A stretch of 7,614 nucleotides of DNA, from assembly GCA_031282985.1 (NCBI GenBank), contig JAITCR010000153.1, forward strand, positions 1 to 7,614, in the 5' to 3' direction. Below the pieces are notes generated by a model. The model made no database searches, was not told where the DNA came from, and worked only from the letters and a program-made list of their open reading frames with translations. The position numbers were made by a program, and so were the translations under genes. The DNA is from Nitrososphaerota archaeon (lineage in GTDB: Archaea > Thermoproteota > Bathyarchaeia > Bathyarchaeales > Bathycorpusculaceae). Below, in pieces: positions 1 through 5,155 of the stretch (the first letter of the stretch is position 1; each line of letters opens with the position of its first letter).

Positions 1-127
1 ACTAAGAATTGTGTAAAGGTTTGAATTGTTATCCTGTCAAAAGAATGTTTGGACTTGAAGTTTAACCTGATTTAGGTGTTTAATTTTTTCAAAAAATAGA
101 TAGTTTCGCAAGAAGTCTAGTTTTAAA
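1..127. other. Left-edge sequence without a recognisable gene
   Basis: All six frames are interrupted by stops within short distances, and I see no RNA gene. If the IS-end-like sequence at 128-147 is real, this stretch would be the inside of a second insertion sequence reading leftward. However, no zinc-ribbon transposase start appears within the first 130 bases, unlike the right-hand element. A weak inverted match (gactt near 52-56, aagtc near 114-118) is too short to interpret. Confidence 0.4.
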
Positions 128-147
128 ATTTATTGAGGACAGGTTCT
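128..147 (-). repeat. IS-end-like sequence abutting the truncated transposase
   Basis: On the minus strand this reads AGAACCTGTCCTCAATAAAT. By hand alignment it matches the sequence at 7462-7481 at 16 of 20 positions, including nine identical leading bases, and it shares TGTCCT and an ATArAT-like tail with 745-764. It lies exactly where the transposase reading frame stops resembling a transposase. I infer the end of another IS1-family element that replaced the 3' part of the first one, in the same orientation. It could instead be a scar of an IS-mediated deletion. Confidence 0.45.
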
Positions 148-710
148 AAGAACCTTGGCAAGTTTACGCACCATACCCATACAGGTTTGTTGCGTCCATT
201 TGCCAATGGAAAAAGCTGCAAACAAATAAGACACTCGTTTTACGGCGGTGTAGATCCAGGCATCACCGTTTTCATGCTCAAACGTGCCGCTTCGCTTAAG
301 CGTTTTCTCTTTTTTTTAATAAACGTCCAAATCTCATCACACTCAAACTGGGATAAGCTCAAATCTTTCATAAGGTAATTACTTACTTCTGCGGCATGTT
401 CTGCCATGTCTTCTAGTAGGTTTCCTATTGTGTCTCGGTGGTGGCCGGTTAGGCGTTCTATGCTTCGTATGCCATTTTTCTCGACTAGGTGTTTGCAGAT
501 GTTTGTTACTTGCTGCTCGGTTAGGTGTTTTTTGTATAGGGGAGTGTTTTTGGTTTGTGTGAAGTATTTGTTGCAGTGGAGGCATTTGTAGACTTGGTGT
601 CCGGCGCGGTTTTTTCCGTGTTTGATGGTGTTTTTTTCTTTTTCTTTTTGGTAGTATTTGCATTGGAGGTTTTGGCAGGGCAGGGTGTTGGTGTCTTTTG
701 AGCGTGTCAT
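130..710 (-). pseudogene. IS1-family transposase, frameshifted and C-terminally truncated
   Basis: The protein begins with a zinc ribbon (Cys12, Cys17, Cys43, Cys46), continues with a helix-turn-helix-like segment at about residues 62-100 and reaches FECDEIWTFIKKK, where Asp125 should be the first acidic residue of the DDE site. The opening frame then runs into unrelated residues and stops at 240. The -1 frame carries the natural continuation, EHENGDAWIYTAVKR followed by FSIGKWTQQTC, down to a stop at 130-132. The shift can be placed at the run of eight A (310-317, minus strand), which would give KKKEKTLKRSGTFEHENGD. The last residues (RTCPQ) come from the IS-end-like sequence. About 193 residues result, against roughly 230 for IS1 InsAB'. 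The later catalytic acidic residues are absent, so the product should be inactive. IS1 itself uses programmed -1 slippage at an A-run, so the shift may be programmed, mutational or an assembly error. Confidence 0.75.
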
Positions 711-711
711 A

Positions 712-729
712 CCGCTATTTTAACAGCGG
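712..729 (-). promoter_or_regulatory. Hairpin directly upstream of the transposase start
   Basis: The arms are CCGCTATT (712-719) and AACAGCGG (722-729) with a two-base loop. As minus-strand RNA the stem is a full eight pairs, with one G-U wobble in place of the A-C mismatch of the other strand, so it forms better in transposase-sense RNA. It ends one base before the ATG at 710. With the TATA box at 734-741, transcripts from the element's own promoter should start at about 711-715 and omit the stem, whereas read-through RNA would contain it. It could instead be a DNA operator for the transposase. Confidence 0.5.
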
Positions 730-733
730 CCAC

Positions 734-741
734 TATATAAA
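734..741 (-). promoter_or_regulatory. TATA box of the IS transposase
   Basis: The minus strand reads TTTATATA, the textbook archaeal TATA box. Its centre is about 27 bases from the transposase ATG at 710. Known TATA-to-start spacing would put transcription initiation on or within a few bases of the start codon, giving a leaderless mRNA. Confidence 0.6.
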
Positions 742-744
742 CGA

Positions 745-764
745 ATCTATGTTAGGACACTACC
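745..764 (-). repeat. Probable terminal repeat of the left insertion sequence
   Basis: The minus strand reads GGTAGTGTCCTAACATAGAT, 35 to 54 bases ahead of the transposase start, which is where an IS end belongs. It shares TGTCCT and an ATA-AT tail with the sequence at 128-147, and ACAT plus a similar tail with 7462-7481. The partner inverted repeat at the other end of the element is not in the window, so this is inferred from position and similarity. Confidence 0.5.
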
Positions 765-805
765 AAAATTTTTCTCATGTTACTATAAATCCCCATTAAA
801 ACACC

Positions 806-833
806 AAAAAATAATAAGTACTAAGGTCCATTA
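806..833 (+). repeat. Dispersed 28-bp repeat, copy 1
   Basis: This contains six A followed by TAATAAGTACTAA, then GGTCCATTA. It matches 7422-7449 at all but two of 28 positions, and a third copy lies inverted at 7307-7333. It lies 42 bases outside the left IS end and just upstream of the ribK TATA-like elements. The centre AGTACT is palindromic. Function is unknown; it may be a protein-binding site, a decayed mobile-element end or a recombination site. Confidence 0.7.
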
Positions 834-835
834 AA

Positions 836-861
836 ATAAAACTTATAAATAAAACTTATAA
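836..861 (+). promoter_or_regulatory. Tandem TATA-like elements upstream of ribK
   Basis: A 13-bp unit, ATAAAACTTATAA, is repeated twice without a gap (836-848 and 849-861). Each copy contains a CTTATAA core resembling an archaeal TATA box. The second would place a transcript start near 880-890, a leader of about 30 bases before the TTG at 917, with AGGGA (906-910) as a possible ribosome site. Two tandem boxes could mean two start points. Confidence 0.45.
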
Positions 862-916
862 AAAGTGTTTACGCATTAAATTATAATAATAATATGTGTT
901 GAAATAGGGATGTCAT

Positions 917-1627
917 TTGACTGAAAAACAGGAATGGCAGCATGTCTATATGCTTTTAAGGTTATCAGAGGTGGGTGCGTATCGCAGAATTACGAAGGTA
1001 TCTACAGAGTTTTTGGCTGAAAAAATAGGAATTTCACAGCAAACGGCTTCACGCTATCTTATTGAGCTTGAACGTAAGGGTTGGATTAAACGAAATATTA
1101 CACCAGAAGGTAGTTTAGTAAAAATTGACGAGGTAGGTATGCGTGAACTGTTTAAACTTTATTCTAATCTTAAAGCTGTTATTGAAACCGTTTATCCACC
1201 ATCAGTTACTTTGGAAGGAACTGTTTTTACAGGTCTTGGTGAAGGCGCGTATTATATTTCAAAAGAGAATTATAGTAAGCAAATCACAGAAAAATTAGGT
1301 TTTGAACCGTTTCAGGGCACTTTGAATTTAAAATTATCCAGTGAATATGACATTAAAACTCGCATTGAATTAGAAGCTTACCCAGCAATTGAAGTTGAAG
1401 GATTTAAAAATACAGACCGCAGCTTTGGTCTTGTAAAATGTTACCCCGTCATAATTGACAACAAAGTTAAAGGTGCTCTAGTAATTGCTACACGCAGTCA
1501 TTATGATGTTTCAGTATTGGAGATTATTGCGCCAGTTTCTTTACGCAAACAATTAAAACTTAAAGATGGGCACAAAGTGAAAATCGAAGTTTTTATCGCC
1601 GCTAATTTAACTGATAAGAATAATTAA
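917..1627 (+). CDS. ribK: CTP-dependent riboflavin kinase with N-terminal winged helix (DUF120)
   Basis: It phosphorylates riboflavin to FMN using CTP, the archaeal route (EC 2.7.1.161), in the cytosol. Residues 8-80 look like a winged helix-turn-helix: LAEKIGISQQTASRYLIEL is a typical recognition segment. The kinase domain spans about 100-228, with GLGEGAYYIS (106-115), LGFEPFQGTLNLKL (127-140) and, near the end, IATRSHYD and IIAPVSLR, all characteristic of the DUF120 family. At 236 residues it fits the long archaeal form; Methanocaldococcus RibK lacks the DNA-binding part. The TTG at 917 is chosen because a stop (905-907) lies just upstream in frame and AGGGA precedes it by six bases; the next ATG would cut into the winged helix. 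The HTH suggests it may also regulate flavin genes, which is inference. Its 3' end overlaps the convergent rhomboid gene by 26 bases. Confidence 0.93.
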   Translation: MTEKQEWQHVYMLLRLSEVGAYRRITKVSTEFLAEKIGISQQTASRYLIELERKGWIKRNITPEGSLVKIDEVGMRELFKLYSNLKAVIETVYPPSVTLEGTVFTGLGEGAYYISKENYSKQITEKLGFEPFQGTLNLKLSSEYDIKTRIELEAYPAIEVEGFKNTDRSFGLVKCYPVIIDNKVKGALVIATRSHYDVSVLEIIAPVSLRKQLKLKDGHKVKIEVFIAANLTDKNN

Positions 1628-2228
1628 TGGCGTATTGTTTTTTGTTTTCTGTTTTGTGTTTTGAAGCGAGAATGTATCCTGTAATTAGCCCAAATACTAG
1701 TCCGCCAAGATGTGCTAAAATGTTGACATTTTCACCTATATTTATGATGAACAATACAAAGGCGAATGCTAAGGCGCTGATAATTGATTGTTGTGCTACT
1801 TTTTTGTTATAAATTATACAGGCTCCAAGGATGGCAAATATTGCACCTGAAGCGCCAACTGAAAGATAATTAGGTCCATAGGCTAATGAGAGTATATTGC
1901 CGATTAGGCCACCTATGAAGTATATGCTCAAGTATTCTGGCAGGGAGAACATTTCTTCTGCGCGTAGACCAAAGATTAATAGAAATATCAAATTGCTTCC
2001 AAGATGTATTATAGAAGTGTGAATGAACATAGATGTAAATAGTTGGTAGTAAAGGCCGTGTTCTAAAACGAGATAATTATTCTGGCCTAAGGCAGAGGTT
2101 ATATTTGGGCCAGTAACAAACGCGTTGCCTCCGACAATAGCACCATAAATGTAGAATGTAATATTTAGGGCTATTAGGATGTATGTAACGTTATATTTTT
2201 GGGAGCTTTTGGAAATTTTGAAAATCAT
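1602..2228 (-). CDS. Rhomboid-family intramembrane serine protease
   Basis: A six- or seven-helix membrane protein of 208 residues that should cut transmembrane substrates within the bilayer. The catalytic pair is visible: Ser127 in VGASGAIF and His173 in ILAHLGGLVFG. His75 and Asn79 in HTSIIHLGSN match the conserved oxyanion-side residues of the family, and a GLR-EE element follows in the loop at 87-92. Hydrophobic segments lie at about 14-34, 62-88, 99-117, 121-140, 146-163 and 169-188. The charged tail HKTENKK should be cytosolic or extracellular depending on topology. Its ATG overlaps the stop of ribL by four bases (ATGA), indicating translational coupling and membership of the dphB operon. 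The substrate is unknown, and nothing nearby is an obvious membrane-anchored target. The 3' end runs 26 bases into ribK on the opposite strand. Confidence 0.9.
   Translation of the reverse strand: MIFKISKSSQKYNVTYILIALNITFYIYGAIVGGNAFVTGPNITSALGQNNYLVLEHGLYYQLFTSMFIHTSIIHLGSNLIFLLIFGLRAEEMFSLPEYLSIYFIGGLIGNILSLAYGPNYLSVGASGAIFAILGACIIYNKKVAQQSIISALAFAFVLFIINIGENVNILAHLGGLVFGLITGYILASKHKTENKKQYAINYSYQLN
1634..1662 (+). terminator. T-rich stretch after ribK
   Basis: Immediately after the ribK stop the plus strand is T-rich (GTTTTTTGTTTTCTGTTTTG), the type of signal that ends archaeal transcription without a hairpin. It also encodes, on the other strand, the charged tail of the rhomboid protein, so its base composition has another possible cause. 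Confidence 0.3.
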
Positions 2229-2710
2229 CGGGAAAACTTCTCAACTATTTTCTGCTTAATTTTTGAGGAACTATCTAGGGCGTCTGCTTCAAATTTTCCA
2301 ATTTTGACAATTTTTACAGGTAGCTTGTTGCTGTGATGGTTGTTGTGTGTTTTCAGGTATGTTTCTACATCGTGTAGCATTTGTTCTTGGTCATAGCCTA
2401 AAGCAATGATGTCGGGTTTGATTTTTGTTACAACTTGGTTTATGTCTAGGTTTTCAAGACCTAAAATGGCAATATCGACAACTTTGAGTGATTCTACTAA
2501 TGCTCTTCTTTGGTCTTCAGGTACTATGGGTTTTCGGCCTTTAACACGTTCAACGGTGTTATCTCGAGCTATGATAACTATAAGTTCAGCATTTTCTCCA
2601 CCAGCGTGTTTTGCTTCCTCTAAAAACTTTACGTGACCCAAATGTAGCAGGTCAAATACGCCGCTGGCAAGTACTACTACTGGTCGGTTTCTGGTTTTTT
2701 GGTTGGCCAT
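2225..2710 (-). CDS. ribL: FAD synthase (archaeal cytidylyltransferase-like RibL)
   Basis: It transfers AMP from ATP to FMN to make FAD, the step after RibK. The 161-residue protein has the nucleotidyltransferase signature GVFDLLHLGH (17-26, HxGH motif), VIIARD (45-50), KGRKPIVPEDQRR (57-69, with the family's basic residues) and ALGYDQE (103-109), then DSSSKIKQKI near the C-terminus. This order and spacing match Methanocaldococcus RibL, about 150 residues long. The ATG at 2710 leaves nine residues before the core. The gene overlaps DUF357 by 34 bases at its start and the rhomboid gene by four at its end. An alternative is a glycerol-3-phosphate cytidylyltransferase-type enzyme, but the KGRKPI-PE-QRR segment and the archaeal gene company favour FAD synthase. 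Confidence 0.88.
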   Translation of the reverse strand: MANQKTRNRPVVVLASGVFDLLHLGHVKFLEEAKHAGGENAELIVIIARDNTVERVKGRKPIVPEDQRRALVESLKVVDIAILGLENLDINQVVTKIKPDIIALGYDQEQMLHDVETYLKTHNNHHSNKLPVKIVKIGKFEADALDSSSKIKQKIVEKFSR

Positions 2711-2961
2711 TCAAATGTCACTGCTCCAAGAAGTCTTAAAGCGTCAAGTAACCCCTCACAGTATGCTATGGAGGTTAGGCTTGTTTCAAGCTTACCGCTT
2801 GCCTTATAATACTTTGCATCCTCCAAATAATCATAAACATAATTTATCAAGTTACTAACACCCACCTCAGTTACACTTAAAGGAAAGGGATTTCTCTGCA
2901 TTGTTTTTAACACAAATTCTGCTGACGTAATGTACTTACTAGTTAAGGTTTCAAGACTCAT
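2677..2961 (-). CDS. DUF357 domain protein
   Basis: A 94-residue, mainly helical protein matching the archaeal DUF357 family. It has a Y-DYLEDAKYY segment (41-52), then SIAYCEGLLDALRLLG (64-79) and a Trp at 85. No catalytic function is established for this family as far as I know. It sits between diphthine synthase and FAD synthase, overlapping the first by four bases (ATGA) and the second by 34, so the three are almost certainly co-translated. I recall DUF357 occurring next to or fused with cytidylyltransferase-like proteins in archaea, which would make it a helper of RibL; that link is from memory and not shown here. The ATG at 2961 is the natural start because it overlaps the upstream stop. 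Confidence 0.82.
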   Translation of the reverse strand: MSLETLTSKYITSAEFVLKTMQRNPFPLSVTEVGVSNLINYVYDYLEDAKYYKASGKLETSLTSIAYCEGLLDALRLLGAVTFEWPTKKPETDQ

Positions 2962-3755
2962 TTAAATAACCTCTTAAACTCAACAGGGGCATCTGCAAAT
3001 GACACTAAAGCATCAACTTCCATAAAATGTAAATCGCCAGGAAAAATTAAACTATATGGAGGGGGGCCAAAATCAAAAACTGTTAAATCGTTAATGAATC
3101 CGGCTTTTAATGTGGGATAATCACTGCCTGCACGAGCAATCCCAACAACTACCGTGTCGGGGGTAACAATTTTTTCCTGCTTTTGCTCTTCTATTATTTG
3201 TAAAGTTTTAAAGGCCTGATTAATAGTTAAATAACGGTTTTCAGGTTCTCTTAAATCTAAAAGGCATAAAGTATGTAAACCCAACTTTTTATTTTGAGCA
3301 ATAACATTATAAGGCGTTTCAGCAGAAGTTTCGGGAAAAGGAACAGTAACCGTTTTTCCAAACTTGTAATTATGAAGACCAGAAAGACTAACAATTGCTG
3401 ACATAATAGAAATACCATGAACAACCCTAGTACGGACACCAATTTTTTCAGCATCAATACGCAACGTAACATGAGTCGTCGCAATAAAAGGATCCCCAGG
3501 AACCAAAAACACGACCTTCCCAAACTCAGCCGCCGCAAGAAGACACTTACCATTCTCTTCCTCAAGCACCTGCCGTGTAATAAACTGAATTTTTTTACCA
3601 CAAAGTTCTTCAAAATGTTGTAAATTAAAATCTGGCATACGACTAGTATAAGTTTCCATAAACACAACATCTGCAGTTTTAATTTCCTCTAACCCCTTCA
3701 ATGTGAGACCAAATTCATCATTTAAACCTAAACCTACAAAGACCAACTCTTTCAT
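2958..3755 (-). CDS. dphB: Diphthine synthase (EF-2 diphthamide methyltransferase)
   Basis: It uses S-adenosylmethionine to trimethylate the modified histidine of elongation factor 2, the second step of diphthamide synthesis, in the cytosol. The 265-residue length is typical. Visible family motifs are VGLGLNDEFGLTLKGLEEI (7-25), LVPGDPFIATTH (84-95, the SAM-site region of this tetrapyrrole-methylase fold), VVHGISIMSA (111-120), SGLHNYKFGKTVTVPFP (125-141) and GPPPYSLIFPG plus LHFMEVDAL (230-250). It is the first gene of the leftward operon. The ATG at 3755 has GGTG five bases upstream (3761-3764). A T- and A-rich stretch at about 3782-3795 could be its TATA element, but it is a poor match. 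Confidence 0.95.
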   Translation of the reverse strand: MKELVFVGLGLNDEFGLTLKGLEEIKTADVVFMETYTSRMPDFNLQHFEELCGKKIQFITRQVLEEENGKCLLAAAEFGKVVFLVPGDPFIATTHVTLRIDAEKIGVRTRVVHGISIMSAIVSLSGLHNYKFGKTVTVPFPETSAETPYNVIAQNKKLGLHTLCLLDLREPENRYLTINQAFKTLQIIEEQKQEKIVTPDTVVVGIARAGSDYPTLKAGFINDLTVFDFGPPPYSLIFPGDLHFMEVDALVSFADAPVEFKRLFK

Positions 3756-3760
3756 AACTG

Positions 3761-3764
3761 CACC
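3761..3764 (-). promoter_or_regulatory. Ribosome binding site of dphB
   Basis: GGTG on the minus strand lies five bases before the ATG at 3755, matching the archaeal anti-SD complement and fixing the start. Confidence 0.6.
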
Positions 3765-3852
3765 AACAAATAGCTAAACTTAAAAAATTAAAACATTCTG
3801 TATTCTTACCAATACTTTAACAAACAATACACAATAAAAACAACACTAAAAC

Positions 3853-3859
3853 TTTATAT
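3853..3859 (+). promoter_or_regulatory. TATA box of the apgM-cobD-cbiB operon
   Basis: TTTATAT in an otherwise C- and A-rich stretch. The expected transcript start, about 25 bases on, is near 3880, downstream of the TTG at 3874 and upstream of the ribosome site at 3903. This favours the ATG at 3916 as the apgM start. Confidence 0.55.
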
Positions 3860-3902
3860 CACCTACATTAAACTTGAAAATAACTAAACAACAAACCTCA
3901 CC

Positions 3903-3906
3903 GAGG
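3903..3906 (+). promoter_or_regulatory. Ribosome binding site of apgM
   Basis: GAGG nine bases before the ATG at 3916. It supports this start over the in-frame TTG at 3874, which would add 14 polar residues (MKITKQQTSPRTNI) not expected in the family. Confidence 0.55.
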
Positions 3907-3915
3907 ACAAACATT

Positions 3916-5136
3916 ATGCGATGCATCTTAATTGTAGGCGACGGCATGGCTGATCAACCATTACGAGAACTTAACTTCAAAACGCCCATAGAGGTCGCTA
4001 ATCCTCAAGCTATGAATCGATTAGCCCAACAAGGTGTTTCAGGTTTACTTGACCCCATAGCGTCAGGTGTGGTGCCAGATAGTTACACTGCAAACTTGGC
4101 TCTTTTGGGTTATGATCCGAGCGTTGTGTGTGAAGGTCGGGGCGCTTTTGAAGCGGCTGGTGCTGGTTTACATGTTGGACAAGATGATGTTGCGTTTAGG
4201 TGTAATTTTGTTACTGTAGATGAGAGTTTGTGTTTAGTAGATGAGCGTGCTGGCAGGATAGGTGTTGAAGCTAGAATTTTAGGAGAAGTTGTGGAACAGA
4301 TTCAGCTTAAGGTGCATTCAGATGTTGAGGTGCATTTTAAGCAGGCGTTGGGTTTTAAGGCGGCGTTGGTTTTGCGTGGTGAGGGTCTCTCTTCTAAAGT
4401 TTCGGTGGTTATGCCTAAGGTGGGGTGTCCTGTTGCGGCGATTGTGCCTTTGGATAGTTCTTTTGAGGCTAAACATACTGCGGATGTTCTTAATGAGTTT
4501 GTGCGATTATCTAATCAGGTTTTAAAGTGTCATCTGGTTAATGTGGAGCGTAAATTTGTTAATCATAGGCCGGCTAATGCGGTTTTGCCATGGGGCGGGA
4601 GTAGGAAGCCGGATATGTTGTTTTTTCAAGAGAAGTATGGTTTAAGAGCGGCTTGTATTGCTGGGGCGAGTTTAATTAAGGGTATAGGTAAATTTAGCGG
4701 TATGGATGTTCCTGATGTGCAAGGGGCTACGGGAGAGTTTGATACGGATACTCTTGCGAAGGCTGATGCTGCGCTTGCTGCGTTTGTGGGTGGCAGGGAT
4801 TTTGTTTATGTTCATGTTGAGGCTGCGGATGAGGCTAGTCATGATGGTGATGTTGCAGGTAAAGTTGCGGTTATTCAAAAGATTGATGCTTTAGTTGGCA
4901 GGATTCTTGATGGTGTTGATTTATCAGATACTGTTGTTGTTTTGGCACCTGATCATGGTACTTCGTGTTTGACTAGGGCGCATATGGGTGATGCTGTGCC
5001 TGTTTGTTTTGCAGGCGTAAATGTGGTTTCAGATGGGGTTACTGTTTATAGTGAGCGTTCAGTCTATAAGGGGGGGTTGAAGCGTATTAGTGGTAAAGAT
5101 ATAATGCCCATGGTGTTAAATTACATGGGTAAATAG
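3916..5136 (+). CDS. apgM: Cofactor-independent phosphoglycerate mutase, archaeal type
   Basis: It interconverts 3- and 2-phosphoglycerate in glycolysis and gluconeogenesis (EC 5.4.2.12). It belongs to the alkaline phosphatase superfamily, and from the ATG at 3916 it has 406 residues, normal for the archaeal family. Metal and active-site motifs in order: VGDGMAD (Asp9), PDSYTANLALLGYDP (Ser56 as probable nucleophile), GRGAFEAAGAG (75-84), DERAGRI (109-115), HVEAADEASHDGD (His300, Asp305, His309), PDHGTS (Asp346, His347) and RAHMGDAVPV (His356). The nucleophile segment departs from the GSDTA-like form I recall for homologues: a Gly is replaced by Asp and an Asp by Tyr next to Ser56. The metal ligands remain, so activity is likely. 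It heads the operon, with cobD 19 bases downstream. Its first 50 or so codons are A/C-rich and the rest strongly G/T-rich. Confidence 0.92.
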   Translation: MRCILIVGDGMADQPLRELNFKTPIEVANPQAMNRLAQQGVSGLLDPIASGVVPDSYTANLALLGYDPSVVCEGRGAFEAAGAGLHVGQDDVAFRCNFVTVDESLCLVDERAGRIGVEARILGEVVEQIQLKVHSDVEVHFKQALGFKAALVLRGEGLSSKVSVVMPKVGCPVAAIVPLDSSFEAKHTADVLNEFVRLSNQVLKCHLVNVERKFVNHRPANAVLPWGGSRKPDMLFFQEKYGLRAACIAGASLIKGIGKFSGMDVPDVQGATGEFDTDTLAKADAALAAFVGGRDFVYVHVEAADEASHDGDVAGKVAVIQKIDALVGRILDGVDLSDTVVVLAPDHGTSCLTRAHMGDAVPVCFAGVNVVSDGVTVYSERSVYKGGLKRISGKDIMPMVLNYMGK

Positions 5137-5155
5137 GAAAATTCAGCTGATAAGC

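Larger units (their letters stand above)
148..767 (-). mobile_element. Truncated IS1-family insertion sequence
   Basis: This is the remnant of an insertion sequence read leftward: a terminal-repeat-like end at 745-764, a TATA box at 734-741, a hairpin at 712-729 and a transposase start at 710. The 3' third of the transposase and the other inverted end are missing. The left limit is set where protein similarity ends, next to the IS-end-like sequence at 128-147. The outer right limit is uncertain by a few bases (764 to 767). Family assignment rests on the transposase zinc ribbon and the first part of its catalytic domain. Confidence 0.6.

Noticed and set aside
133..591. Plus-strand frames at 133-378 and 406-591
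   Set aside because: They lie opposite the transposase remnant, resemble no known family, and their openness follows from the A/C-rich coding on the other strand.
128..764. 128-147 and 745-764 as the two inverted ends of one insertion sequence
   Set aside because: They are in the same orientation, and the transposase between them lacks its C-terminal third.
711..916. Riboswitch (for example FMN-type) ahead of ribK
   Set aside because: No conserved multi-stem structure is visible; the region is accounted for by IS end, repeat and AT-rich promoter, and FMN riboswitches are not expected in archaea.
1627..1812. Plus-strand frame of 61 codons beginning at the ribK stop
   Set aside because: Complement of the conserved C-terminal half of the rhomboid gene; no independent coding signs.
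3257..3670. Leu/Phe-rich 137-codon minus-strand frame
   Set aside because: Alternative frame of dphB; the hydrophobic look comes from T-rich codons read out of frame. The real frame carries all diphthine synthase motifs.
4289..4894. Arg/Leu-rich frames inside apgM on both strands
   Set aside because: Shadows of the G/T-rich apgM coding sequence; no family resemblance.
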